DNA from: an uncultured Acidimicrobiaceae bacterium
GTDB taxonomy: Bacteria; Actinomycetota; Acidimicrobiia; Acidimicrobiales; Ilumatobacteraceae
Assembly (NCBI GenBank): GCA_903934195.1
Contig: CAIZMV010000099.1
Coordinates: 1-12,889, forward strand
Direction: 5' to 3'
DNA: 12,889 nucleotides
Numbering within the stretch: the stretch's first letter is position 1; each line of letters starts with the position of its first letter. Positions 6,765-12,889 of this stretch are shown here, one piece after another. Both the position numbers and the translations under genes were made by a program. A model generated the notes under the pieces. That model was not told the origin of the DNA. It saw nothing but the letters and a program-made list of their open reading frames with translations, and made no database searches.

Positions 6765-8314
6765 TAGAAGGCCTCCAGGCGAAGAGTAGGGAACAAGATG
6801 ACGTCACGAATTGATTGTGCGTTGCCAATCAACATAACTAAGCGGTCCATGCCAATGCCAAGGCCGCCTGTTGGAGGCATTCCGTATTCCATGGCGCGTA
6901 AGAAGTCTTCATCAACAGAGCCGGCTTCGGCGTTGCCAGCTTCTTTTGACTTTTGTTCGTCTTCAAAGCGAAGACGTTGTTCGACAGGGTCATTCAGCTC
7001 TGAATATGCGTTTGCTAACTCACGACCACCAACAAACAACTCGAATCGTTCTGTGAGGTGCGGGTCGTTTCGGTCGACGCGAGCAAGCGGACTGATTTCG
7101 ACTGGGTGGCCGGTAACGAAAGTTGGTTCACGAAGCGCGGCTTCGCAGGTTGCTTCGAAGAGTTCTTCAATGATTTTTCCTGGTCCAAAGTGAGGCAGAA
7201 CTTTGACGCCATGCTTTTCAGCAAGAGCAACGAGTTCTTCACGTGGTTGCGACGGATGCACTTCAACACCAGTCGCTTCTTTCACTAGGTCAATCATGCG
7301 GACTCGGCGCCACGGCTTGGCAAGATCCACAGGAATGTCATCAATCAAAACTGTGGATGACCCTGTCGCATCATTTGCAGCGTTAACAAAGAGAACCTCT
7401 GTGAGGTCCATGATGTCTGTGTAATCCGCGAACGCTTGGTACAGCTCCATCATGGTGAACTCTGGGTTGTGGCGCGTTGAGATTCCTTCGTTGCGGAACA
7501 CGCGGCCAATTTCGAATACTCGTTCCATGCCTCCGACGATGAGTCGCTTGAGGTGCAGTTCAAGCGCAATGCGTAGGTACAAGGTCATGTCGAGGGCATT
7601 GTGATGCGTGACGAATGGTCGTGCATGTGCGCCACCTGGTTCTACGTGCAGAACCGGAGTCTCAACTTCAATGAAGCCACGCTCGTGCAGAGTGCGGCGA
7701 AAGCTTGCAATGACTGCATGGCGAATAGCAAACATGCGCCGTGATTCTTCGTTGCCGATGAGATCTGCGTAGCGCTGGCGATAACGCGTGTCGGTATCAG
7801 TAAGGCCATGCCATTTGTCAGGAAGCGGACGAACTGCCTTTGAAAGAAGAACGACAGAATCAACCTTGATTGACAGTTCGCCCTTTCGGGTTGTCATAAC
7901 AATTCCAGTTGCGCCTACCCAGTCTCCAAGATCCAGATTATTGATCGCATCAAATGCTTCGTCGCCAACGATTGCCTTAGACACGAATAACTGAATTGAG
8001 GTCTCGCGATCTTGCAGTGTGGCAAAGATGAGTTTGCCTTGATCGCGCTTCAGCAGAATGCGGCCAGCAACGTTGACGTGAGTGTCGGTTTCAGAGCCAG
8101 CTTCAAGTGCGCCAAATTCATTGCGAATTTCGCCAAGGGTGTGGCTGCGATCGAAGCGGTACGGGTACGGGTTAGTGCCTTGTGCCCGCAGTGCATCAAG
8201 AGAGCCAAGACGGCGAGCCTTTTCTTGCTCGAGGCCATTAGTTCCTAGTTCTACAGATTCATCGCTCACAGACTCTCTACGGTAGTTCGCCCACCTACTG
8301 AAGAGGGAAGCCAT
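6764..8314 (-). CDS. lysS: Lysyl-tRNA synthetase, class II
   Basis: This enzyme activates lysine with ATP and charges tRNA-Lys. It has an N-terminal OB-fold anticodon-binding domain (about 80-155; VNVAGRILLKRDQGKLIFA), a class II motif 1 region (GFIEVETPVLHVEPGGAHAR, 213-232), motif 2 FRNEGISTRHNPEFTMMELY (273-292) and motif 3 GGLGIGMDRLVMLI (483-496), all intact. Length is 516 residues from the ATG at 8314. A competing GTG at 8269 would give MSDESVELG... and 501 residues. The extra 15 residues (MASLFSRWANYRRES) are basic and do not look like family sequence. The shorter start also leaves 66 bp rather than 21 bp for divergent promoters. I keep the longer frame as the outer bound but think the GTG is at least as likely. 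The stop overlaps the dapD start (TAATG), so lysine synthesis and lysine charging are co-expressed. Confidence 0.96.
   Translation of the reverse strand: MASLFSRWANYRRESVSDESVELGTNGLEQEKARRLGSLDALRAQGTNPYPYRFDRSHTLGEIRNEFGALEAGSETDTHVNVAGRILLKRDQGKLIFATLQDRETSIQLFVSKAIVGDEAFDAINNLDLGDWVGATGIVMTTRKGELSIKVDSVVLLSKAVRPLPDKWHGLTDTDTRYRQRYADLIGNEESRRMFAIRHAVIASFRRTLHERGFIEVETPVLHVEPGGAHARPFVTHHNALDMTLYLRIALELHLKRLIVGGMERVFEIGRVFRNEGISTRHNPEFTMMELYQAFADYTDIMDLTEVLFVNAANDATGSSTVLIDDIPVDLAKPWRRVRMIDLVKEATGVEVHPSQPREELVALAEKHGVKVLPHFGPGKIIEELFEATCEAALREPTFVTGHPVEISPLARVDRNDPHLTERFELFVGGRELANAYSELNDPVEQRLRFEDEQKSKEAGNAEAGSVDEDFLRAMEYGMPPTGGLGIGMDRLVMLIGNAQSIRDVILFPTLRLEAF
6772..6776 (-). promoter_or_regulatory. 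Shine-Dalgarno site of dapD
   Basis: GGAGG on the minus strand lies 7 nt before the dapD ATG, within the last codons of lysS. It is the only strong Shine-Dalgarno I see in the window, and it shows that dapD is loaded by its own ribosomes in addition to coupling at the TAATG junction. It fixes the dapD start. Confidence 0.8.
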
Positions 8315-8335
8315 TCATCAACTACGGTCAAAAGG
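8270..8335. promoter_or_regulatory. Divergent start region between lysS and the M15 peptidase
   Basis: Two genes diverge here. Rightward, TACGGT (8323-8328) fits the actinobacterial -10 pattern TAnnnT and lies exactly 7 nt before the GTG at 8336, so a leaderless transcript is possible. Leftward, the complement of 8279-8284 reads TACCGT, 9 nt before the alternative lysS GTG at 8269. CTACGGT occurs twice (8277-8283, 8322-8328), and the first copy sits in the small palindrome CTACGGTAG. No convincing -35 is seen on either side. If lysS uses the ATG at 8314, its own promoter must lie inside the peptidase gene. Confidence 0.35.
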
Positions 8336-9670
8336 GTGCGATGGAGGACCTCAATAGTGATGACAGCCCTGGTGCTGTCAGTCGTCAGCTCTCGCGCAGC
8401 CGCAGACGGGTCGAGTGAATTTCCAGTCGAGAGGCTTCAACCCACAATGTCTGTATCGACTGCGTCGAACTTGACACCACAAGAGGTGAAAAAGATCAGT
8501 GCAGGTGTTACTGCTGGGGGTGCAACGCCGCATTCGGTGAAGTTTCCGACCATCTCACTGACAGCTCAGACGCGTGCAGGCAAGGACGTCTTTCGACTAG
8601 GTGAGGGGTGGCGAATTCCCATGGCAACCATGGTTGCTCCGACCAGTTATGTGAGAGCGACAGGTGGAGAGGCAATGGCTGAAATCGTGGCACGCGGTCA
8701 GGTGTTGATGGGCGAGACTGCGGCCAAGGTTCGCAGAGCGCAGGTAGGCGATGTGTTGATACTGCGTGATCGCAAATTTTGGATGCATCCGTTCGCTATT
8801 GGTGCAATAGTCGCCGATGAGTTTGTCAACTCGGGTGACTTATTCATGTCAAGTTCAGCTGCAGCTTCGTTGGGGGAAATGCCTGTTTCACAAATTGCCG
8901 TTACGGACATTGTTTCACCGGCGTCCGTGCTTGCAGGGCTGAAGAAAAAGGGCATCACGATTGGAACCGAGTATCGATTGCGGACTTCGTGGGATAGAAA
9001 AAGTCCAGACAGTACTTTGGGCACTGCAACTGCAAAAAAGCTTTTAGGTGAATTCTCGTATCGTCCAACTGTTGGAAGTTCCATTCTGGTTGCAGGATCA
9101 TGGACATCTAGCAACATCGCATGGAAGATGCGATATGCAGATATCAAATTAGGGAACAACTGTCATCGACTTGTTGTCGATGCAATTCAAGGTGCACTCA
9201 CTGAAATTAAAAATGCCGGGCTCTCACGATTTGTTAATACGCAAAATTCGAACCGGTATGGCGGTTGTTTTGTTGGGCGCTACAACAGGCTTGCCGGAAA
9301 TTTCGGGGCGCCTTCTCGGCACGCGTGGGGAATGGCAATTGACATCAACACAGATACAAACCCACAAGGCGGTGTCCCGCAGATGAATTGTGCTGTGGTG
9401 CGAATCTTTCGTAAATGGGGCTTTGCCTGGGGTGGGAACTTTTGGCCATCAGACGGCATGCATTTTGAATATGTAGGTGAACGCAGAGACCAATTGGGGT
9501 ATCCGTCGCGGTATTGCCCTAATAAGGCCCCATTACTGGCGATAACTCTTCCTCAATTTGGAAGTACCACCACCACTACGACTTCCACCACAACGACCAC
9601 AATTGAGCCGACTGCGTCGACAACGACATCTACGACGTCCACGACCACCACCACGGCGCCGATAACCTGA
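8336..9670 (+). CDS. Secreted M15-family D-Ala-D-Ala carboxypeptidase-like protein with Thr-rich tail
   Basis: This is a 444-residue exported protein. It has a signal peptide at 1-23: basic MRWRTS, hydrophobic IVMTALVLSVVSS, then RAAA before DG, a good signal peptidase I site. Residues about 270-395 are an M15 (VanY/DacY-like) zinc peptidase domain: SRHAWGMAIDIN (327-338) supplies His329 and Asp336 of SxHxxGxAxD, and DGMHFEY (373-379) supplies the third ligand His376. Four cysteines (276, 311, 352, 394) could form disulfides outside the cell. Family members trim the terminal D-Ala of peptidoglycan stems or act as L,D/endopeptidases. The roughly 240-residue region between the signal peptide and the catalytic domain is not one I can name. 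The C-terminus ends in a Thr/Ser-only tail. The GTG start is chosen because it supplies the basic n-region. The reductase gene follows after 5 bp. Confidence 0.88.
   Translation: MRWRTSIVMTALVLSVVSSRAAADGSSEFPVERLQPTMSVSTASNLTPQEVKKISAGVTAGGATPHSVKFPTISLTAQTRAGKDVFRLGEGWRIPMATMVAPTSYVRATGGEAMAEIVARGQVLMGETAAKVRRAQVGDVLILRDRKFWMHPFAIGAIVADEFVNSGDLFMSSSAAASLGEMPVSQIAVTDIVSPASVLAGLKKKGITIGTEYRLRTSWDRKSPDSTLGTATAKKLLGEFSYRPTVGSSILVAGSWTSSNIAWKMRYADIKLGNNCHRLVVDAIQGALTEIKNAGLSRFVNTQNSNRYGGCFVGRYNRLAGNFGAPSRHAWGMAIDINTDTNPQGGVPQMNCAVVRIFRKWGFAWGGNFWPSDGMHFEYVGERRDQLGYPSRYCPNKAPLLAITLPQFGSTTTTTTSTTTTTIEPTASTTTSTTSTTTTTAPIT
9566..9667 (+). repeat. Threonine-rich low-complexity tail coding region
   Basis: The last 34 codons of the peptidase gene (residues 411-444) encode almost only Thr and Ser, with one IEPTA interruption and a final APIT. 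The Thr codons are mixed (ACC, ACA, ACG, ACT), so the tail is selected at protein level and is not a simple expanding triplet. Such tails are common on secreted proteins of Acidimicrobiia and may be O-glycosylated spacers to the wall. No LPxTG or transmembrane anchor follows. Confidence 0.75.
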
Positions 9671-9675
9671 CAAAC

Positions 9676-11043
9676 GTGAACGTCGATAAAAAATTAGTCA
9701 TCATCGGTGGTGGTCCTGCGGGTCATTCGGCAGCGTCTGCTGCTGCGCGCCGAGGCATATCGGTCACCTTGGTTGAGCGTGAAATTCTTGGTGGTGCTGC
9801 ACATCTGTTGGACTGCGTGCCTTCGAAGGCAATGATCGCTACGGGTGGCGCGATGAGCTTTACTGACAATTTGTCAGGCATGGGGCTCGAGAACCGAACA
9901 GCCGAAGTCGATGTAGAGGCGCTCACGGCCCGTATTGAAAGCATCAAGAATCATTTGTCTAATGATGTACATAACTTGTTGCAGAGCCAAGGCGTCACAG
10001 TCATTCTTGGTACCGCTCGTCTTGCAAGCGCTCACACTGTTCATGTTGATGCTGCTGACGGAACCACTCATGTTCTTGAAGCTGATGACATTCTCATTTC
10101 CACTGGCTCACGCCCGCGCATTCCTGATTTTGTGAAGCCAGATGGTGATCGCATTCTGACAACGCGTGACTGTTACCCGCCACGCAGCTTCCCTGACAGC
10201 GTCACAATCATCGGGTCAGGCGTCACCGGAGTTGAATTCGCACACATGTTTGCGTCGTTCGGTTCAAAAGTGACTCTGGTAGTCAGTCGTCAACAGGTGT
10301 TGCCAAGCAAAGACCCTGAGGTTGCGGCGGTTCTTGAGGAATCTTTTCTTTCACGTGGAGTGCGACTGTTCAAAGGTGCACGCGCTACTTCTGTTGAGCG
10401 CACAGAAAGCGGCGTGCGTGTTGTTTGCGACGATGGGCGGGTTTCTGAAACAACTCATGTTGTTCTCGCCATTGGTTCTCTTCCCAATACTGAAGGTCTT
10501 GGCCTTGAAGAAGTTGGTGTTGTTACAGATGGTGGCTACATCCCCATTAATCGTCATTGCCAAAGCAATATCGAACATATCTATGCAGCGGGCGATGTCA
10601 GTGGAAAGCTTCCGTTGTCATCTGTTGCATCCATGCAAGGACGCAAGGTTGCAGAACAGGTTGTGGGTGGTCCGAAAGGTCCGCACCGTCATCTCGATTA
10701 CGACAAAGCAGCGTCCGCCATCTTTACTGAGCCGGAAATTGCTGATGTGGGCTTAGCAGAAGCCGAGGCGTTCGCATCGGGACGTAAAATTCGTGTCACC
10801 AAGGTGCCGTTTTCAACAACAGCAAAAGCGCTCATCAATAATGACTCGCGAGGTTTCGTAAAAATCATTAGCGACCCTGCAACCGGTGAAGTGTTGGGCG
10901 GCTCGATCGTTGGCCGTCATGCAGCCGAGCTAATTAGCGTTATTGCTCTTGCAGTTACAGCAAACCTCAAAGTAACTGACATTGAAGAATCATTGTTAGT
11001 GCACCCGGCTTTGGCTGAAGCCCTCGCTGACGCTGCCGAGTAA
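9676..11043 (+). CDS. lpdA: LpdA-type pyridine nucleotide-disulfide oxidoreductase family reductase
   Basis: This is a 455-residue FAD-dependent NAD(P)H reductase. VIIGGGPAG (8-16) is the FAD dinucleotide fold, IIGSGVTGVEFA (about 177-188) the NAD(P)H fold, and YAAGDVSG (about 308-315) the second FAD contact. The dimerisation domain runs from about 340. The active-site segment reads GGAAHLLDCVPSK (39-51): the first cysteine of the GGxCxxxxC redox pair is Ala42, while Cys47 remains. This is the same pattern as mycobacterial LpdA (Rv3303c), a quinone/NADPH reductase that is not a lipoamide dehydrogenase. Downstream similarity to that protein is also strong as I recall it (VLEESFxxRGVRLFK, MQGR). 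Unlike it, this protein keeps a C-terminal HPALAE (443-448) resembling the His-Glu dyad of true Lpd. The substrate is probably a quinone or similar acceptor. Start is GTG at 9676, 5 bp after the peptidase stop, with no Shine-Dalgarno. The stop directly abuts the convergent carboxylase gene. Confidence 0.85.
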   Translation: MNVDKKLVIIGGGPAGHSAASAAARRGISVTLVEREILGGAAHLLDCVPSKAMIATGGAMSFTDNLSGMGLENRTAEVDVEALTARIESIKNHLSNDVHNLLQSQGVTVILGTARLASAHTVHVDAADGTTHVLEADDILISTGSRPRIPDFVKPDGDRILTTRDCYPPRSFPDSVTIIGSGVTGVEFAHMFASFGSKVTLVVSRQQVLPSKDPEVAAVLEESFLSRGVRLFKGARATSVERTESGVRVVCDDGRVSETTHVVLAIGSLPNTEGLGLEEVGVVTDGGYIPINRHCQSNIEHIYAAGDVSGKLPLSSVASMQGRKVAEQVVGGPKGPHRHLDYDKAASAIFTEPEIADVGLAEAEAFASGRKIRVTKVPFSTTAKALINNDSRGFVKIISDPATGEVLGGSIVGRHAAELISVIALAVTANLKVTDIEESLLVHPALAEALADAAE

Positions 11044-12804
11044 TTACTCGATAATTACTACAACGTCGCCAGCGCCGACTGTGTCGCCGGTCTTGACATT
11101 GATTGCCTTCACTACGCCAGACTTGTCTGCTTCGATTTGGTTTTCCATTTTCATGGCTTCCAAAACAACGACGCTCTGACCAGCTTCAACTGTTTGTCCT
11201 ACTTCAACAAGAACCTTGACGATTGTTCCCTGCATCGGAACAGACACCTTGCCGCTTCCACCGCCGGCACCGCCAGCAGCAGACGCGCTGCGTGTTGGCT
11301 TTTTGGCCTTTGCGCTTGGGGATGCAACACCAGCAGATTCAGGAACCCACAACTTCACATCAAAGCGACGACCGTTGACTTCAACAGTGGTTGTGCGCTG
11401 AACAAGAGGTTCATTGTCATCTCCGGCTGGAGTAATTGGCGCAGTGCCAATGTGCGACAAATCAAGAACTTCTTCAACCCACTTTGTTGAGTGGGTGACT
11501 GACGCGAAGTCTGGGTGTTCAAGAATTGCGATATCGGCAGGAATGGTGGTGGCGATTCCTTCCACAACCATTTCTTTGAGGGCACGAATTGCACGAGCGA
11601 TTGCGACATCGCGGTCGCGACCCCACACAATTACTTTTCCGACAAGGTTGTCGTAGTACTGGCTGATTTCATCGCCTGATTCGTATCCGGCATCAAAGCG
11701 CACACCAAAACCATCTGGTGCAACAAGCTTTGTAATTGGCCCAGGTGACGGAAGGAACTTTCCACCTGCTGGGTTTTCAGCGTTGATGCGAATTTCAATT
11801 GCATGTCCGCGACGAGCAGCAAGAACTTCCTTTTGAGTCATCGGCAATTTCTCACCAGATGCAACACGGATCTGCCATTCAACAAGATCAATACCAGTGA
11901 TGACTTCGGTTACTGGATGCTCGACCTGAAGGCGAGTGTTCATTTCAAGGAAGAAGAAGTCTCCGTCTTGGAAAATGAATTCCACGGTTCCTGCGTTGTA
12001 ATAACCAACAGCCTTTGCTGCCTTAACAGCAGCTGCACCCATTGCTTCTTCAACGCCTGCAGGAAGACCAGGAGCCGGTGCTTCTTCAATGAGTTTTTGG
12101 TGACGACGCTGCGCAGAGCAGTCACGTGTAGAAATCCACACAACGTTGCCGTGTTGGTCACCGACAAGTTGTACTTCAATGTGGCGCGGCCATGTGAGGT
12201 AGCGCTCGATGTAAATCTCATCGCGACCAAAGAAGCTCTTTGCCTCGCGCTGTGCTGAATCCATTGCTGCTTGAACTTCGTCTGCAGACTGAACAACCTT
12301 CATGCCGCGTCCGCCGCCACCAAATGCAGCTTTGATTGCTAACGGCCAGCCGTGCTGGTTTCCGAAGTCAGTGATTTCTTTTGCTGAAGTGACAAATTCG
12401 GTTGTGCCGGGAACGATAGGTGCTCCACCGCGCAGTGCTGCTTTGCGGCTTGAAACCTTGTCACCCATTTCGTCAATTGCTTCTGGCGGTGGTCCGATGA
12501 ATGCAACGCCCATCGCTGTAATTGCGCGAGCGAAGTCTGGGTTCTCTGAAAAGAATCCGTAACCAGGATGCACAGCATCTGCGCCACTGTCCTTGATGGC
12601 TTTGAGAATTGCTTCTGTGTTGAGATAGCTCTCGGCTGCTGTTTGACCGCCAAGGGCATATGCCTCATCAGCAAGACGTACGTGAAGGGCATTGCGATCG
12701 AGCTCTGAATAGACCGCCACGGTCGCAATTCCCATCTCTCGGGCAGCTCGGATAACTCGGACAGCGATTTCGCCGCGATTGGCGATAAGGATTTTCTTCA
12801 GCAC
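11044..12804 (-). CDS. Acetyl/propionyl-CoA carboxylase alpha chain (biotin carboxylase + BCCP), AccA3-like
   Basis: This is a 586-residue biotin-dependent carboxylase subunit. Biotin carboxylase occupies about 1-445: KKILIANRGEIAVRVIRAAR at the N-terminus, HPGYGFFSENPDF, the ATP-grasp glycine loop AAFGGGGRGMK (about 159-169) and the catalytic EMNTRLQVEHPVTE (287-300). A connector about 445-490 contains VEVNGRRFDVKLW. An Ala/Lys/Gly hinge (about 490-518) leads to a BCCP domain whose EAMKMEN carries the biotinylated Lys (552 in this numbering). Size and order match actinobacterial AccA chains, which pair with separate AccD carboxyltransferases to carboxylate acetyl-, propionyl- or longer acyl-CoA; specificity is set by the beta chain, absent here. 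I chose GTG 12804 (MLKKILIANR) over TTG 12813, because family members begin right at this strand. The same frame extends to the TTG. With the mutase at the other end it fits propionyl-CoA assimilation, but the two are not in one operon. Confidence 0.95.
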   Translation of the reverse strand: MLKKILIANRGEIAVRVIRAAREMGIATVAVYSELDRNALHVRLADEAYALGGQTAAESYLNTEAILKAIKDSGADAVHPGYGFFSENPDFARAITAMGVAFIGPPPEAIDEMGDKVSSRKAALRGGAPIVPGTTEFVTSAKEITDFGNQHGWPLAIKAAFGGGGRGMKVVQSADEVQAAMDSAQREAKSFFGRDEIYIERYLTWPRHIEVQLVGDQHGNVVWISTRDCSAQRRHQKLIEEAPAPGLPAGVEEAMGAAAVKAAKAVGYYNAGTVEFIFQDGDFFFLEMNTRLQVEHPVTEVITGIDLVEWQIRVASGEKLPMTQKEVLAARRGHAIEIRINAENPAGGKFLPSPGPITKLVAPDGFGVRFDAGYESGDEISQYYDNLVGKVIVWGRDRDVAIARAIRALKEMVVEGIATTIPADIAILEHPDFASVTHSTKWVEEVLDLSHIGTAPITPAGDDNEPLVQRTTTVEVNGRRFDVKLWVPESAGVASPSAKAKKPTRSASAAGGAGGGSGKVSVPMQGTIVKVLVEVGQTVEAGQSVVVLEAMKMENQIEADKSGVVKAINVKTGDTVGAGDVVVIIE

Positions 12805-12833
12805 AGGTGACAATCTTTATCTAGTGGACCCCT

Positions 12834-12863
12834 CAATTGCTAACTCATCTAGCCAATGGCTAA
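12834..12863. repeat. Repeat and palindrome upstream of the carboxylase gene, possible operator
   Basis: CAATTGCTAA (12834-12843) and CAATGGCTAA (12854-12863) match at 9 of 10 bases and are exactly 20 bp apart, about two helical turns. The second lies in a perfect palindrome TAGCCA-A-TGGCTA (12850-12862). They are 30-60 bp upstream of the carboxylase start, where a promoter and its operator would be expected. This would suit a dimeric regulator of acyl-CoA metabolism, but none is encoded in the window and the family cannot be told from the site. No clear -10/-35 pair is seen between them and the gene. Confidence 0.35.
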
Positions 12864-12889
12864 TTCAGACCGTTTCAGAGACCGGCAGC

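Noticed and set aside
9566..9667. Tandem DNA repeat or microsatellite
   Set aside because: The Thr codons vary irregularly; the repetition is at protein level (Thr-rich tail), so no true DNA repeat unit exists.
11041..11057. TAATTA-ctcga-TAATTA repeat at the convergent stop codons as a terminator
   Set aside because: The stem is six A-T pairs only, overlaps both stop codons, and is not followed by a T-run on either strand.
11811..12813. TTG at 12813 as the carboxylase start
   Set aside because: It adds only three residues before MLKKILIANR, lacks a Shine-Dalgarno, and GTG 12804 fits the family N-terminus better; it is not excluded.
1..12889. Defence island, toxin-antitoxin, phage or transposon content
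   Set aside because: All ten genes belong to metabolic, translation or envelope families, and no transposase, integrase, terminal repeat or tRNA-adjacent attachment site is visible.

Overview
The window looks like a gene-dense piece of a mid-GC (by eye about half G+C) actinobacterial chromosome. A planktonic or soil member of the Acidimicrobiia (Ilumatobacter-like) fits best. The reasons are the actinobacterial type of DapD, a long AccA3-style biotin carboxylase/BCCP chain, an LpdA-type reductase close to the mycobacterial family, a free-standing acyl-CoA mutase catalytic chain without its B12 domain, and a secreted peptidase with a Thr-rich tail. The lineage is inferred from remembered family features, not from a search. 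No rRNA, tRNA, CRISPR array, IS element or phage gene is visible, and almost every base lies in one of ten genes.

Layout. Bases 1-1359 (+) hold the 3' end of an acyl-CoA mutase gene and a short crotonase-family gene. Bases 1365-5176 (-) hold a two-gene envelope unit. Its first gene (3083-5176) fuses an 11-helix acyltransferase-3 domain to an extracytoplasmic class-C-beta-lactamase-like serine hydrolase. This gene overlaps by ATGA a GT-C membrane glycosyltransferase (1365-3086). A 113-bp intergenic region (5177-5289) carries a candidate leaderless promoter and a 9-bp inverted repeat. Bases 5290-8314 (-) form a tightly coupled chain, lysS-dapD-nitroreductase, joined by two TAATG junctions. Divergent from lysS, 8336-11043 (+) encodes a secreted M15 D-Ala-D-Ala carboxypeptidase-like protein and an LpdA-type flavoprotein reductase. 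Bases 11044-12804 (-) encode the alpha chain of an acetyl/propionyl-CoA carboxylase, and its upstream region runs to the window edge.

How the genes work together. Two themes recur. The first is short-chain acyl-CoA metabolism: carboxylase alpha chain, acyl-CoA mutase and crotonase, compatible with propionyl-CoA to methylmalonyl-CoA to succinyl-CoA. The second is the cell envelope: DapD for diaminopimelate and lysine, the M15 peptidase, and the acyltransferase-hydrolase fusion with its glycosyltransferase. The most unusual item is the fusion protein. Its architecture parallels OatA-type acyltransferases, but the usual extracellular SGNH domain is replaced by a penicillin-binding/beta-lactamase-like serine hydrolase, and a glycosyltransferase is co-transcribed with it. 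I propose, as inference only, a surface-glycan synthesis and acylation module.
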